A DNA stretch of 64,000 nt, from positions 15,345,371 through 15,409,370 of the forward strand of contig NC_044922.1 in NCBI RefSeq assembly GCF_003576645.1, read 5' to 3'. The position numbers and the translations under genes are program-made. Position 1 is the stretch's first letter; each line of letters begins with the position of its first letter. Positions 22,383 through 33,077 of this stretch are shown piece by piece. The notes below the pieces were generated by a model. It did not search any database, had not been told where the DNA came from, and saw only the letters and a program-made list of their open reading frames with translations. This stretch comes from Ipomoea triloba (Eukaryota; Streptophyta; Magnoliopsida; Solanales; Convolvulaceae).

Positions 22383-22755
22383 CTTGTGTGAGATTGTCTC
22401 ACAAATCTTTATCCGTGAGACAAATCGGGTCAAGATGAAATATAATACTTATACTAACAAATATAATACTAAATCAAGAATAAACTATTTATTACTTATA
22501 TGAAAAAATGTAATATTTTTTAGGAAAAATGTAATACTTTTACATTCTTCATCAAAAGTATTATATTTGCCTTTATAAGTGCACTTATAAGGAAAAATAT
22601 AAATACTTTTACATAAAAATATAAAATTATTATATTTCTCCTTATAAGTAACAAACATTTTATTCATGATTTAATATTACATTTGTTAGTATAAGTATTA
22701 TATTTATATATTGACCCGATCCAACCGACTCAGGAATAAAGATTCAAGTGATATT
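22383..22755. mobile_element. MITE with GTGAGAC / GTCTCAC ends
   Basis: Begins TTGTGTGAGATTGTCTCACA and ends near CGACTCAGGAATAAAGATTC. It encloses repeated TTATAAG/TAATACTTTT phrases in inverted order and a GACCCGATCC block near the right end. It is a diverged relative of the well-delimited copy at 50257-50663. Confidence 0.6.
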
Positions 22756-22969
22756 GCAAGTTGTAACTACATAGTTTTCACGCATCTTTACTTGTTACCT
22801 TGCAGGTTCAGATAATATCGATCATGTCTTCTCTTTATAGGCCCTGTCATATTTTCAAAACTTATATCTGAATCATTTGCCATTCCTGTCGATAATTTTG
22901 AAAAATAAGAGAAGAAATTTAGTAGGACTTCACGTACGCAATGCATCAAAAGTAGAAATGTATTTAGGG

Positions 22970-23488
22970 GTGCGTTTGAAAAGCAGGAAAATGAGTTATT
23001 TTTCGAAAAATAGTTTCATTTCCAGTGTTTGGATGTATTCTAGAAAACTGTCTTTATATGTTTGATTCATTTTCTAAAAAATGAACAAGAAAATAATTTT
23101 AAAACGGAAAAAAATCACAACAAATTAACAAAAAGAAAACACAACAAATTAACAAAAAGAAATTTTCAAAAAAAAAAAAAAAAAGACACTAGAAACCAGT
23201 TGTCGACTGGAGCAACTGGTTTCCGCGAAACCAGTTGCCGATTGGTTTCGAAAGTAAAGCAAATGAGGGAGCACCTGAAGAAGACACAGATGAGAGAGGG
23301 AAAGTTCCGAAAAATGACTTCATTCCGGAAAAAAAATCGGGAAGTCATTTTCTGAAAAAATGACCTTCTTTTCTGTTGATTGAAGCCTTAATTTCCGTTG
23401 ACTACATTTTCCCCTCACTTACCAAACACTGAAAACTCAGAAAATGATTTCCGGAAATCATTTTCCGAGTTGCCAAACACAACCTTAA
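22970..23488. mobile_element. MITE-like element upstream of the NLR 3' end
   Basis: The left TTAGGGGTGCGTTTGAAAAG is roughly inverse to the right end (GCCAAACACAACCTTAA). Internal blocks of GGAAAATGA and TCATTTTCC are arranged as inverted arms. The TTA-like flanks would fit a PIF/Harbinger-type MITE, but this is inference. Confidence 0.5.
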
Positions 23489-23570
23489 ATTATATTCTTA
23501 CCATTCTTAGCTTTATCTTATATCATCAAAACGAATACGTAGGGAGTATAATATTAGAAGTTTTTTTATT

Positions 23571-25796
23571 TCACTTACTTCTTAATATAATCTTGAGTTG
23601 CTCATCATTTCCCATCTCTTGTACATCTTTCTCAATTTTCTTCACCGAACGTGCACAGCTAGCAGTGCACTGATGCACACGGATTAGTTTCAATGTAAAA
23701 ATATCCGCCAAACTACAAGGCACCGTTTGTAAATTCCAACAACTATTCAAAATTACTTGCTCAAGGCAAGGAAAACACTCTGCACTGCTTATATTCCAAA
23801 TGCTAATCCCAGGATTGATTAATTCCAGGTATTTGAGTCTGCAGAATAGGGTTTCCTCATCCACATTCCATTCTTCCTTCTCAAACTTGCAAGCCACTAG
23901 TATTAGAGCTTCGAGATTGGAGAGTTGTGCAATTATTGAAATTGCTGACGACGAAAGAGTAATACTCTCCAAATTTATTTCCTTAATATTTGGTGGAAAC
24001 TTGCTGAGTTTAAGATCCTTAAGAAGATGTGGATTCATATGACTATATAGTTTATGACCCCCCCTATAACGGAGTTCATGTAACCGGAGAAATTCAAGAT
24101 GATGCAGCATGCCAATTTCTTCAGCAAATGGATATGGTGAGACCGCACAATTCAAGTATTTGAGATGGGAAAGCTTCCTCAATAAATGTTCATCCCTCCT
24201 TATACACAAAAAAGTCTCCAAATCTAAGCTCTGTAAGACTTCTAAACCAGAAATTGTTTCAATACCACCTGCTGGAGTTGGTTCTGTTGGGCATGAATCA
24301 CAATCATAGTGGGAGATAGTCATATGTCTCAAACTTTTCAAATTCAAAAAATATTTTGGCAAATGCAAATCCTTGTCTGAACTCAACTTTAAAGTTACGA
24401 GACACTGAAGATTCTTGAGTGATAATGGTGAGATAGAACCACTTCCGTATAGATAGAGAGCTAGATACTTTAGATGAACTAGTGAGTTCATTTCGGATAA
24501 AATTGATTCGCACACACTCATGAACTCAAAATTCAAGATTGTGAGATGTTCAAATTTTTTGCCCAACCATGAGCCATCATAAGCATTCCAATAATTGATT
24601 GTGTAAATCTTTGGGTAACCCAAAATTGTGCCGATAGGAGAATTCCATGGTACCAATTCATTAGGAATCTCACCATCACAGCTATATCTATGGAAAGATA
24701 TTCTATGTGGAGTAAATTTCAAAGTTGGATCCAATTTATCTTCCATCTTAATTATGTGCAAAAAATTTTCCTCTTTAGCTTTTGCTAAGCAAAAATCATG
24801 TACCAAATCATGAACAGCACAACATAAGATGTCACCATCGTAATTCCTTTTAGAAATCATTACTAAGTTACTTCCAACCAGATGGTTCAAATAATGCTTT
24901 GCTGTGTCTTCTACTCTCTTCTCCTCCATAATCTCTATGAATCCTTCAGATATCCATAGTTCTATTAGATAAGAAACTTCAATTTCTACATCCTCTTGGA
25001 ATGCACTAAAGTAAAGTAAGCATTGTTTCAAATGATGTGATAAATGCTTGTAACTAAGTTCTATCACATCATTGCTTTGCATTCCGCCTCTAAATGCAAC
25101 TTGTGAGCTTAAAATATTATTAAGGAATTCTTGCCACGTTTGCTCACTCTTTTCAACTCCTCCCAGAAGCCCGGCTATCAAACCAACTATCAAAGGTAGT
25201 CCCCCACACTTTTTAGATATTTCTCTTCCAACACTTTTAATCTGTTTAGGGCATTCCTTCCCTTTAAATAACTTCACTTGCAATAATTCCCAACTCTCAT
25301 CAGTTGTGAAGAATGGAAGATGACAAATATGTTTGGCATCAGAAACCACACTTTTTTCTCTGCTTGTTAAAACAATTCTACTTCCCTTGTCACACGAGGG
25401 AAAAACTCTATTCAACTCTTCCCATGCTTTCTCACTCCAAATATCATCCAACACTATGAGGTATCTCCATCCCATCAAGCTTTTGCGAAGCTTTTCAGCT
25501 ACATTGTCAATCTTAACCTCAGTATCATCACATACTTGACTATATATTTTGTACAAGTTCTTACAATAATCATATTCTTGAGAAACAGTACACCATGCAT
25601 GCTTGTCAAAGTAGTTGACTACAGATTTCTCCTCATACACTCTCTTGGCCAAAGTTGTCTTTCCCAATCCGCCCATACCAGTAATTAAAATTACTTCTTT
25701 CTCATTTGACCCATGAATAAGTTGATTTATAATTGTTGCTGCTTCATTCTCAAAACCCACAACTTTATCATTATCAATCTCATAGATCTTTGGCAT
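23571..25796 (-). CDS. NB-LRR disease-resistance protein lacking a coiled coil (R1-like group)
   Basis: An intracellular immune receptor of the plant CNL class. From the first in-frame ATG (25796) the protein has about 741 residues. NB-ARC motifs are all present: P-loop GMGGLGKTTL (about 40-49), RNBS-A FDKHAWCTVSQ, kinase-2 LIVLDDIW (about 113-120, the Trp being characteristic of non-TIR NLRs), RNBS-B GSRIVLTSR, GLPL CGGLPL (about 197-202), RNBS-D CLLYFSAFQED, and VHD in place of MHD (about 328-330). An LRR domain of roughly 330 residues follows and ends in a normal-looking C-terminus. What is missing is the N-terminal coiled coil: the frame is open only to about 25838, where a TAA closes it, and no coiled-coil exon was seen in the next 2 kb. 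The sequence just upstream of the frame could hold a splice acceptor (CTTCTTGAAG). The style of the NB-ARC and LRR recalls Solanales R1 / late-blight homologues. Confidence 0.9.
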   Translation of the reverse strand: MPKIYEIDNDKVVGFENEAATIINQLIHGSNEKEVILITGMGGLGKTTLAKRVYEEKSVVNYFDKHAWCTVSQEYDYCKNLYKIYSQVCDDTEVKIDNVAEKLRKSLMGWRYLIVLDDIWSEKAWEELNRVFPSCDKGSRIVLTSREKSVVSDAKHICHLPFFTTDESWELLQVKLFKGKECPKQIKSVGREISKKCGGLPLIVGLIAGLLGGVEKSEQTWQEFLNNILSSQVAFRGGMQSNDVIELSYKHLSHHLKQCLLYFSAFQEDVEIEVSYLIELWISEGFIEIMEEKRVEDTAKHYLNHLVGSNLVMISKRNYDGDILCCAVHDLVHDFCLAKAKEENFLHIIKMEDKLDPTLKFTPHRISFHRYSCDGEIPNELVPWNSPIGTILGYPKIYTINYWNAYDGSWLGKKFEHLTILNFEFMSVCESILSEMNSLVHLKYLALYLYGSGSISPLSLKNLQCLVTLKLSSDKDLHLPKYFLNLKSLRHMTISHYDCDSCPTEPTPAGGIETISGLEVLQSLDLETFLCIRRDEHLLRKLSHLKYLNCAVSPYPFAEEIGMLHHLEFLRLHELRYRGGHKLYSHMNPHLLKDLKLSKFPPNIKEINLESITLSSSAISIIAQLSNLEALILVACKFEKEEWNVDEETLFCRLKYLELINPGISIWNISSAECFPCLEQVILNSCWNLQTVPCSLADIFTLKLIRVHQCTASCARSVKKIEKDVQEMGNDEQLKIILRSK

Positions 25797-25838
25797 CTTT
25801 TTTATCTTTGGAACCTTGAATTGCTTCAAGAAGTACGG

Positions 25839-26481
25839 ATTTGGTTAGAAATATGTTCAATTTTATTTAAATATTAAAAACACAAACATAAAATAGTTAA
25901 TACGAGTATAAAATAAAATAATTATTTAAGTATTTTCAACTTCTAATAAAAGTATTAGTAAAGATGAGTATTGCTATAGATAGTTATAATTGATAACAAA
26001 AATGAAGTCCTAACAATGTTCATATTAAAATAAATTTAGTCTTCTTAATACGATATTGATGAGTCAGTAAAAACTTAAAATTTTGTCTCATACAAAATAG
26101 ACTTGTAATAAAATGTACTCTTTACAATTTAATACAAGAAATATATATTTGAAATATAAAATTAAAATTTGTGTTACAACAAATAATGATTTATTTAAAT
26201 AAAGAAATGACAAATTATTCTTAGCTAGAATAATTATAGTATGACATTCATAATCGTTTAAGATCAAGATTCTAAAAATAATAGCTTTTACTTTCTTTTC
26301 TTTTTTTTAAATATAATTGAAAGAAACAAACTAAATTAAGTAAATAAAATAAATATTATTATATTTTGATTATTACCAAAAAGAATAAAAGAGTTGAAAA
26401 AATAGAAAAATAAATACAAAAAAAATTGACATGAATTCCATTTTGTGTATACTACTACTACTACTAATAATAATAATAATA

Positions 26482-26518
<37 letters not shown>

Positions 26519-27772
26519 GAAAATATTTCACAATGAGTTAGTTAATAATAATAATAAATAATTAATAGAATATTATTTTTTTAATATTATTTTTTTTAAA
26601 GTGTGTACATAAATTGAAAAGTAAAAAGTAAAATATGGTCAGGTAACTTTGAAAATGTCTTATCATTGTAGAAAAAAATAAATAAAAATGTACAAGTTAT
26701 CAATTCACATTATTACACTAACATAATTATTATCCCCTACACCAACATAATTTTTATTTTCGTTATGACCTTACATACTAATATTGACTTTTACTATATT
26801 TAGTAGATGTATAAGGAATAAATAAAAATGTAAAAGTTATTAATTCACATTATTACACCAACATAATGTTTATTCTCATAATTTTTAAATATAATAGATA
26901 GATTAGTAGTTAGTAGATATATATTAGTAGATATTTAGTAGAAAATTGATTTTTCGGTAAAAATATAAATTTGGTGGTCCAAGTGAAAGAAAATTTTGTT
27001 GCAGCTTAATGAAATAAAATGACATATCACTAATTTTGTAATTAATTATTATTCATTCTTCATTCATTTAATTGTCTTTTCTCTTTCAAAAGTGATCTCA
27101 CTTTCACATCAATTTATAAAAATTATTATTTTCTACTATTAATCTATAATATCAATAGATAAATTCATTTAAGATATTAAAAATAATTTAAAAAATTTAA
27201 ATTTCATCAAATTATTTTAAAATTTTTGAAATAAAATAATTTGTAAACAAATTTTTGGAAAAGAATTATACTACGTAAAAATTTACTGTAGTCAAATGAT
27301 AGATGAGAGAGTTATAATTCTAGGAATGATTTCGTAGCTATTGACATTTACTAATTTTTATTATTGACTTTCAATTTGACCATAAATGATGTTTGACTAT
27401 TAATTTTGTTCTAAATTTGGTCCTTTAGTTAAATATTTATTTAGTAAGCGTTAAATTTGAAGGTGTGAATGTAAATATTGACTTCTTGTTGAAATAAACA
27501 AATTAAGTTTATGAGCTTCATGCATTATTTGGGTTCATCATTAAGGGGAATATAAAGAACATGTTAATACATTAGTTTTTTTTTTTTTTCTAGAACTGTC
27601 AATACATTAGTTAATTTATACTAGATTATTAATAAAAGACTTACTACTATAGTCAAATAAATAGATAAAAGAGTTAATTTCATAGTGAGCTCTGTCAATT
27701 TTTATCATCAACTAATTAGCGTGTTCCAAATTGTCCACAAACTTCATACTAACAAGATCAGAGTTTACTAAC
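25839..27772 (-). other. Probable long 5' intron of the NLR gene, AT-rich
   Basis: Very AT-rich with no coding potential on either strand. An (ACT)n(AAT)n(ATT)n microsatellite lies at 26449-26518. A near-repeat (AAATGTACAAGTTATCAATTCACATTATTACAC and relatives) appears around 26687 and 26829. Confidence 0.45.
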
Positions 27773-27851
27773 CTTAGTAAGTGCGTATAAACTTTGATCA
27801 ATCTGGAGTTGAACACTTGAAAGAACTAACTTGTGAAAGATTATAATTTGC
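27773..27851 (-). other. Candidate noncoding 5' exon 2 of the NLR gene
   Basis: On the minus strand a pyrimidine-rich acceptor CTAATTTCAG ends at 27852. A strong-looking donor AAG|GTTAGT follows at 27773/27772. The 79 bases contain no ATG, consistent with a 5' UTR exon. Inference only; transcript evidence is needed. Confidence 0.4.
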
Positions 27852-27975
27852 CTGAAATTAGATAAAGATGAAAGGAAAGAATCCTTAGATTCGCACAACA
27901 GCAAAAACAAAGCAAAGAAGTGAGGAAACAAATGACTTTACTAACAATATTATATTTCAAAAACGACTTACATAC

Positions 27976-28090
27976 CTGTGATCTGATCTGAGAAATGAAT
28001 TTCAGAGCGATCGACTATCCAATATCTATTAATTAAAGTAGAAAAAGAGCTGAGGAAGCTAAGAGATGGAGATCAGAGCATTTGGTAATT
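27976..28090 (-). promoter_or_regulatory. Candidate first exon and promoter of the NLR gene
   Basis: On the minus strand TTTTAATATAAACC (about 28115-28128) is a reasonable TATA region. After it come a CT-rich leader and a donor CACAG|GTATGTAAG (exon end 27976), close to the plant consensus. An upstream ATG with a short frame (ATGCTCTGA, from about 28083) would be in the leader. The start of transcription is estimated. Confidence 0.4.
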
Positions 28091-28289
28091 TGGTAGAGGA
28101 AGAGATAGAATGGTTTATATTAAAATATGAAAAGAGATTGATTTTGGGTGGAAGACAGCATATATGGTTTTAGCCCATCTATAGATCGCTCGAAAAAGTT
28201 ACAAGGATATAGCTGTTCATTTGTCTTATATTGATTTTGTTCCCTCATGTCGTCTAGCTTCACTATTATCCAAATGATTTAAATTATAT

Positions 28290-28527
28290 CTTTTTTTTAG
28301 ATACTATATATTGACTCTCTAACAATATAGTGTCCCTGCCAAGGACCTTGTAGTCCAGTGGCATCAAACCCTTCCCGTTATGCGGGAGGTGGTGGGTGAA
28401 CACTGCATTGTAATAGAGTTAGTAGTAAAAAAAAAAAAAAACAATATAGTGTCCCTCAGGAATCAAACCTATGACCTCCCACTTAGAAGGGCCACAGCTA
28501 TGTCACTTGACCACAAGGCCTTTGGTT
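28290..28527 (-). mobile_element. tRNA-derived SINE (outer), interrupted by another SINE
   Basis: Read on the minus strand it begins AACCAAAGGCCTTGTGGTCA (A-box-like TGGTCAAGTG), has a B-box-like GGTTTGATTCC, and ends in a short A-run (T-run at 28291-28298 on the plus strand). Target duplication AAATTATAT occurs at 28281-28289 and 28528-28536. Bases 28338-28456 are a later insertion plus its target duplication. Confidence 0.8.
28338..28439 (+). mobile_element. tRNA-derived SINE (inner), complete with poly-A
   Basis: Begins GCCAAGGACCTTGTAGTCCA (A-box TAGTCCAGTGGC), carries a degraded B-box region (GGTGGGTGAACACTGC), and ends in about 14 A. A perfect 17-base target duplication AACAATATAGTGTCCCT lies at 28321-28337 and 28440-28456. 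It is inserted in the opposite orientation into the older SINE. Confidence 0.88.
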
Positions 28528-28536
28528 AAATTATAT

Positions 28537-29173
28537 TATTTATTGCTTCATAATTCTATCTTATCGTCTTAAACTCTTAACTTCACTCACTATCCAAATC
28601 CGGAATTGAATCATTTAAATTATTTACTGCTTAATAATTCACCTACCTTATTCGATCAATTGACCTACCAAATTCAAAGAATAATAATAACATATATAGT
28701 CAAATGAAACTGTGGTAGAATTAAAATAATACTTCAGTATTGCTATAATGAAATTAAAAAACACAACACATACAATAACATATATTATGTTCAAAATGGA
28801 ACAAAAAAAATAGAGCACATGCAATAATGTATATTAACAAATGAAACTGTTGCAGAATTAAAGTGATACTTTAATGTTATAACAAAACTAGAGTGTGTGA
28901 AAAAAAGAAACTTAAGCAATATTATCAAATGAAACTAAACTATAATTAAAATGATATGATATGATGTCCTTTTACTTATAGTCTATGTGTCATTAATTAA
29001 TTGGTTACTATTTTTTTTTATTAGTGGTGGGTTAGCGAATTCATGGCACCCAATGAATGGAAGCTAAGTCATATCAAAAAGAAAATCTAGGAGGAGAAAT
29101 TCGTGAGGGGTAAGAAGCATTTTCCATTAAAAAAATGCATTTATTAATGTTCCACAATATAATTTGAATGAAA
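28537..29173. other. AT-rich spacer, no gene seen
   Basis: Several variants of the phrase CAAATGAAACTGT...AGAATTAAA...GATACTTTA recur here (about 28702, 28850, 28925) and again at 30850-31030, so an old diverged dispersed repeat is present. Nothing else recognised. Confidence 0.45.
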
Positions 29174-29460
29174 AATAATATGTTTTCTTAAAAATGAGTT
29201 AATTTTTTATTAAAGGAACCAAATTGGTAGTTAATTTTTCACTGAAATGGTCCATTGACTATAGTAAAATTATCAATTTGGTCCCTTGACTATAACAAAA
29301 TTACCAATTTGGTCCCAATTTTAACGGTAAAATAAACGGAGGACCAAATTGGTTAAAATTTTCAAAGTCGAGAGACTTAATTGGACACGAAAAATTGTCG
29401 AGGACCAAATTGGTAATTTCGCAATAGTCGAGGGACCATTTCGGTAATAAACACTTTATT
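29174..29460. mobile_element. Long-arm MITE remnant
   Basis: Alternating blocks GGACCAAATTGG and CCAATTTGGTCC, with TTGACTATAGTAAAATTA opposite its inverse, define two arms around about 29330. Relatives of this phrase type are at 15350-15660, 41262-41781 and 48905-49665. Confidence 0.5.
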
Positions 29461-29734
29461 AAATTAATATTTGTAGCTTATTACATTATTTGTATACCGA
29501 GGACTGAGACGAGACGTAAATCACAAAGTATTAAAAAATTCGTGATTCGATGAGGATCAAAATAGAGATTAAAATGACTTACATAATTATATTGATTATT
29601 TAAAAACACATTTTCTTTCTAATATGTATGTGAATAAAGTTGGAAATTTCAATGGCATGATTGCCCCTAAAGTCTTGGCCTTATCTTCTTAATTATAACC
29701 ACTAATGTGGCTGTAAGACTTTTTCATCATCTAA

Positions 29735-30435
29735 GTTATACCCTGCACCACGGTGCACATAGCAATGTGCATCACGTACGTAAAACGACGTCGTTTCGGT
29801 GTTAGTGGATCCGGATGCGAATGACTCAGGGAATTCATTATCTATAATACACATAATCATTATCTATATTACACAGAACGTTTGCCAAGAATACATAGAA
29901 TGTTTGCCCATAATACACAGAATATTGACACAAAATACACAGATGTTAGTGGACGCGGACGCGAATGACTCCAAGGAATTCATTATCTATAATACACATA
30001 ATCATTATATAAAATACACAGAACGTTTGCCTATAATACACAGAATGTTTGCCCAGAATACACAGAATATTGACACAAAATACACAAAATGCATCCTCCT
30101 AACATTCTAATGCACAAACACATCACAACATGTGTTAATAACATGAATACACAGAATATTTACACAAAATACACATAACCCATCCTCCTAAACATTCGAA
30201 TGCACAAACACATCACAACATGTGTTACTAACATGAATACACATAACGGTTGTCTAGAATACACAGAACGGTTGCCTAGAATACACAGAATGATTGCCTA
30301 GAATACACAGAATATTAACATAAATACAGAGACCGGCCGAAACGGGAAACGTGATTTCCAAAAAAAATGGACGATTAGTTTACAATGTTCAAAACGACAT
30401 CGTTTAGGTACGTGGTGCACAGTATAATTTGCCGG
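29735..30435. mobile_element. Element with GGTGCAC ends and an AATACACAGAAC tandem array
   Basis: The left end (TTATACCCTGCACCACGGTG) and the inverted right end (GGCAAATTATACTGTGCACC) are related. Just inside each is an AACGACGTCGTTT / AACGACATCGTTT block. Between them lies a degenerate array of AATACACAGAACGTTTGCC-like units, plus two larger duplications. The target duplication was not resolved. Confidence 0.65.
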
Positions 30436-30473
30436 AGTTTGCGGAGTAGGCCAGAGATGCAGTTGATCAATAA

Positions 30474-30679
30474 GTTGTTTTGCACGGATATGTGGACCAT
30501 AAGTCCATAATATAATATGCTAAAAGTATATTACATTTTTAATACACAAAAAATATATTATTTATGTATTGAGTGTATATTATTTGATAATATATATAAA
30601 AAAATTATGTACTTTAAATAATGTACTTTTAATATATTAAATAAATAAATAAATAATAAATAAATAAATAAATAAATAA

Positions 30680-30717
<38 letters not shown>

Positions 30718-30790
30718 TTATTTATTTATTTATTTATTTATGGTTCACACAAATGTGTAGGTCATGGTCCTTGGAATAACGATTGAGTTG
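30474..30790. mobile_element. Element with GTGGACC ends enclosing an A/T palindromic microsatellite
   Basis: GCACGGATATGTGGACCATA on the left is inverse to TGTAGGTCATGGTCC on the right. Between them are TATATTAC/GTACTTT units and, at about 30640-30740, an (AAAT)n-(AT)n-(ATTT)n tract. The ends resemble the family at 36715 and 38979; boundaries approximate. Confidence 0.5.
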
Positions 30791-31132
30791 TTATACACTG
30801 GACCATGCATGGTCCTTAAAGCATTATGTGGATCTTAGTCTAATAAGATTATGAAATGAAATTGTAATACAATTAAAATGGTACTTTAGTATTGCTAAAA
30901 TAAAACTAGTGTGTGGGGATCGGAAAATAAAACTAAAAAACAAAGCTCATACAATAATGTATATTGTCAAATGAAACTGTACTGTAATAGAATTAAAATG
31001 ATACTTTAGTACTTATTGCTATAATGAAACTAGGGTAAGCTAAGTCCATCCAAGGGGCATTGCATGCAGTCTTTAATTTTTTCATGAATTGAAATGTATC
31101 ATCATGAATTGCTGCAAGCCACTTAGTATTCT
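30791..31132. other. Spacer between small elements and the LTR retrotransposon
   Basis: Repeats of the CAAATGAAACTGT phrase seen at 28.7-28.9 kb. No gene. Confidence 0.4.
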
Positions 31133-31714
31133 TGATAAATTTAATCAACTCGGGGGTCCGGACTAACAAACCCGTTAAATGAAAGATAATATGAGCTAAT
31201 AGAAAATGGTAGACAAGATGAGTGTGACAAGGTCACGGGGACCAAGTATTGTATTAGAACGTAATGAATAAGCTATTACAAGACAGGGTAACGCTAGTAC
31301 AAGTGTAGTTTATGACAAAGAATATAGAACATGTCTTAATGAGACAATAACACGCCTACTTATACCCTCCAAAACCCCTAACCGCCCCCCCTAAGATGGG
31401 GGAACGGTTATAGATCCGATTTGATCGCGCCCACCCCATGACCGAGCCCGTGGCCGAGCCCTCTCAGCCGAGGCCTTGGGCCGAGACCTCCTAGCCGAGG
31501 CCCTGGGCCGAGGCCTCTGGTCGAGACCTCCTAGCCGAGGCCCCGGGCCGAGGCCTCTTAATCGAGGCCTTGGGCCGAGGCCTTGGGCCGAGAGACTAAA
31601 TGAATTAGCCCGGGCCCGGGTCAAGCACGGGGCTCCACCCCGGGTCCCGGACCTTCTCGTGACCCTTGTCTTGCTCCCTCGGGTCGACTTGGTCCGTTCC
31701 TAATATATCCATCA
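31133..31714 (-). repeat. 3' LTR
   Basis: 582 bases. Contains a short GCCGAGGCCTNGGGCCGAG tandem region (about 31440-31590) that has fewer units than in the other LTR. Confidence 0.9.
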
Positions 31715-31724
31715 TCAGTCCCCC

Positions 31725-32565
31725 ACTCTCCGAGCTGCGAGAAGTCGTCAGCGAAGGAGAGTAGACACTTCGGCCCGTCCTCATGTATATACAACCAGCC
31801 GCGCACAACACCATACAGCCGAGCAGGCGTCCCAAGTGAGTCCCCGAGCGCGCATTCCTCTTCCCAAGACCCATCTCCATCATCTTCTCCCTTTCCCAAC
31901 ACTCCTTCCAATTTTTTGAAAATGTGGTCAACCCCTTTCCTCCCCTTTTTTCCCCCCTTTCTTCCATTCCCCACCTATCTACTCCCCCCCTCAACCACCT
32001 ATTTCGGCCACCACCACCACTTCTACCCCTAGATTTCTTCTCAAGCTCTCAGCTTGGACCCGTTTCGCCCACCTTGGAGAATACTCACCTACTGGAGAGC
32101 ATGGCGACCTTGGGTGATGAGATCGCGGCCTACCATGCCTCTACTACTACTCCATACTTGAATGCATAGGCGTAGGCTTGTTTAGCTTATTTCCTTCTTT
32201 TTGCAATGTACTCGGATATTATGTTTGAATGAATATTTCACATCTTTTGCTACTGCTTGTGTTGCGTGATGTTACACTTTGCCTTACCAAAACGCGACTG
32301 CCTGCGTGGGGTTGGTATTTCGTGACTTTGACGGGCCTCGGCTCCTTTTGAAGAGCTTGGCCTACGCCCCGTCCCCAGCTATGTTGGCATTATGGGCCAA
32401 GCCTCTCGGCCGGGGGCACTTGGCCTCTTTCTTAGCTTCATCTGTACGCCCTTCGTCCCAAACTCGGAGTCGACTTGGGGTAGTTAACACCTTGGATCGT
32501 TTTTTTTTTTTTTTTTTTTTTTTTTGCATAGTCATTTGGCCGAGGGTACTCTCGAACCAAACACT
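31725..32565 (-). other. 3' untranslated interior of the LTR element
   Basis: GC-rich noncoding interior next to the 3' LTR. It includes a T26 run at about 32500-32525, which as A-run on the minus strand may reflect internal poly-A. Frames in this stretch show no recognisable domain. Confidence 0.5.
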
Positions 32566-32900
32566 CTTCCATCGGGGTTCGTACGCGAGGACGGACCTCG
32601 TGCCCCCTTAGGGTGATAGCTTTTTGACCCGGGTCGCTTGACAACGGGCCGTTGGGCTCTTCCGTCGGGGTTCGTACGCGAGGACGGACCTCATGCCCCC
32701 TTAGGGTTATAGCTTTTTGACCCGGGTCGCTTGACAGCGGGCCGTTGGGCTTTTCCGTCGGGGTTAGTACGCGAGGACGTCTCCTCGTGCCCCCTTAGGG
32801 TGATAGCTTTTTGACCCGGGTCGCTTGACAACGGGTCGTTAGGCTCTTCCGTCGGGGTTAGTACGCGAGGTCGGGCCTCGTGCCCCCTTAGGGTATGATT
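32566..32900. repeat. 93-base-period minisatellite inside the LTR element
   Basis: CGGGGTT(C/A)GTACGCGAGG recurs at 32573, 32666, 32759 and 32853, giving about 3.6 units of 93-94 bases, each with CCCCCTTAGGGT and TTTTTGACCCGGGTCGCTTG. Confidence 0.9.
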
Positions 32901-33077
32901 GGAAAGGTCGGGTAAGTACCCCCTCCCCCTCCTCAAAAGAAAGCAAAACATGAAAATGAAACATCCATGGTGAGGTTATTTTTCTTGAGTTTATTAAAAC
33001 GGAGGGGACGGACCACCTCCTAACAAAATAGATTGCTGGCTACGTTTATTGAAATGCATAAGATTGACCACCTCCTA

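Noticed and set aside
31391..31994. Arg/Pro/Gly-rich frames on both strands
   Set aside because: They lie in the LTR and its GCCGAGG repeat, with no recognisable domain.
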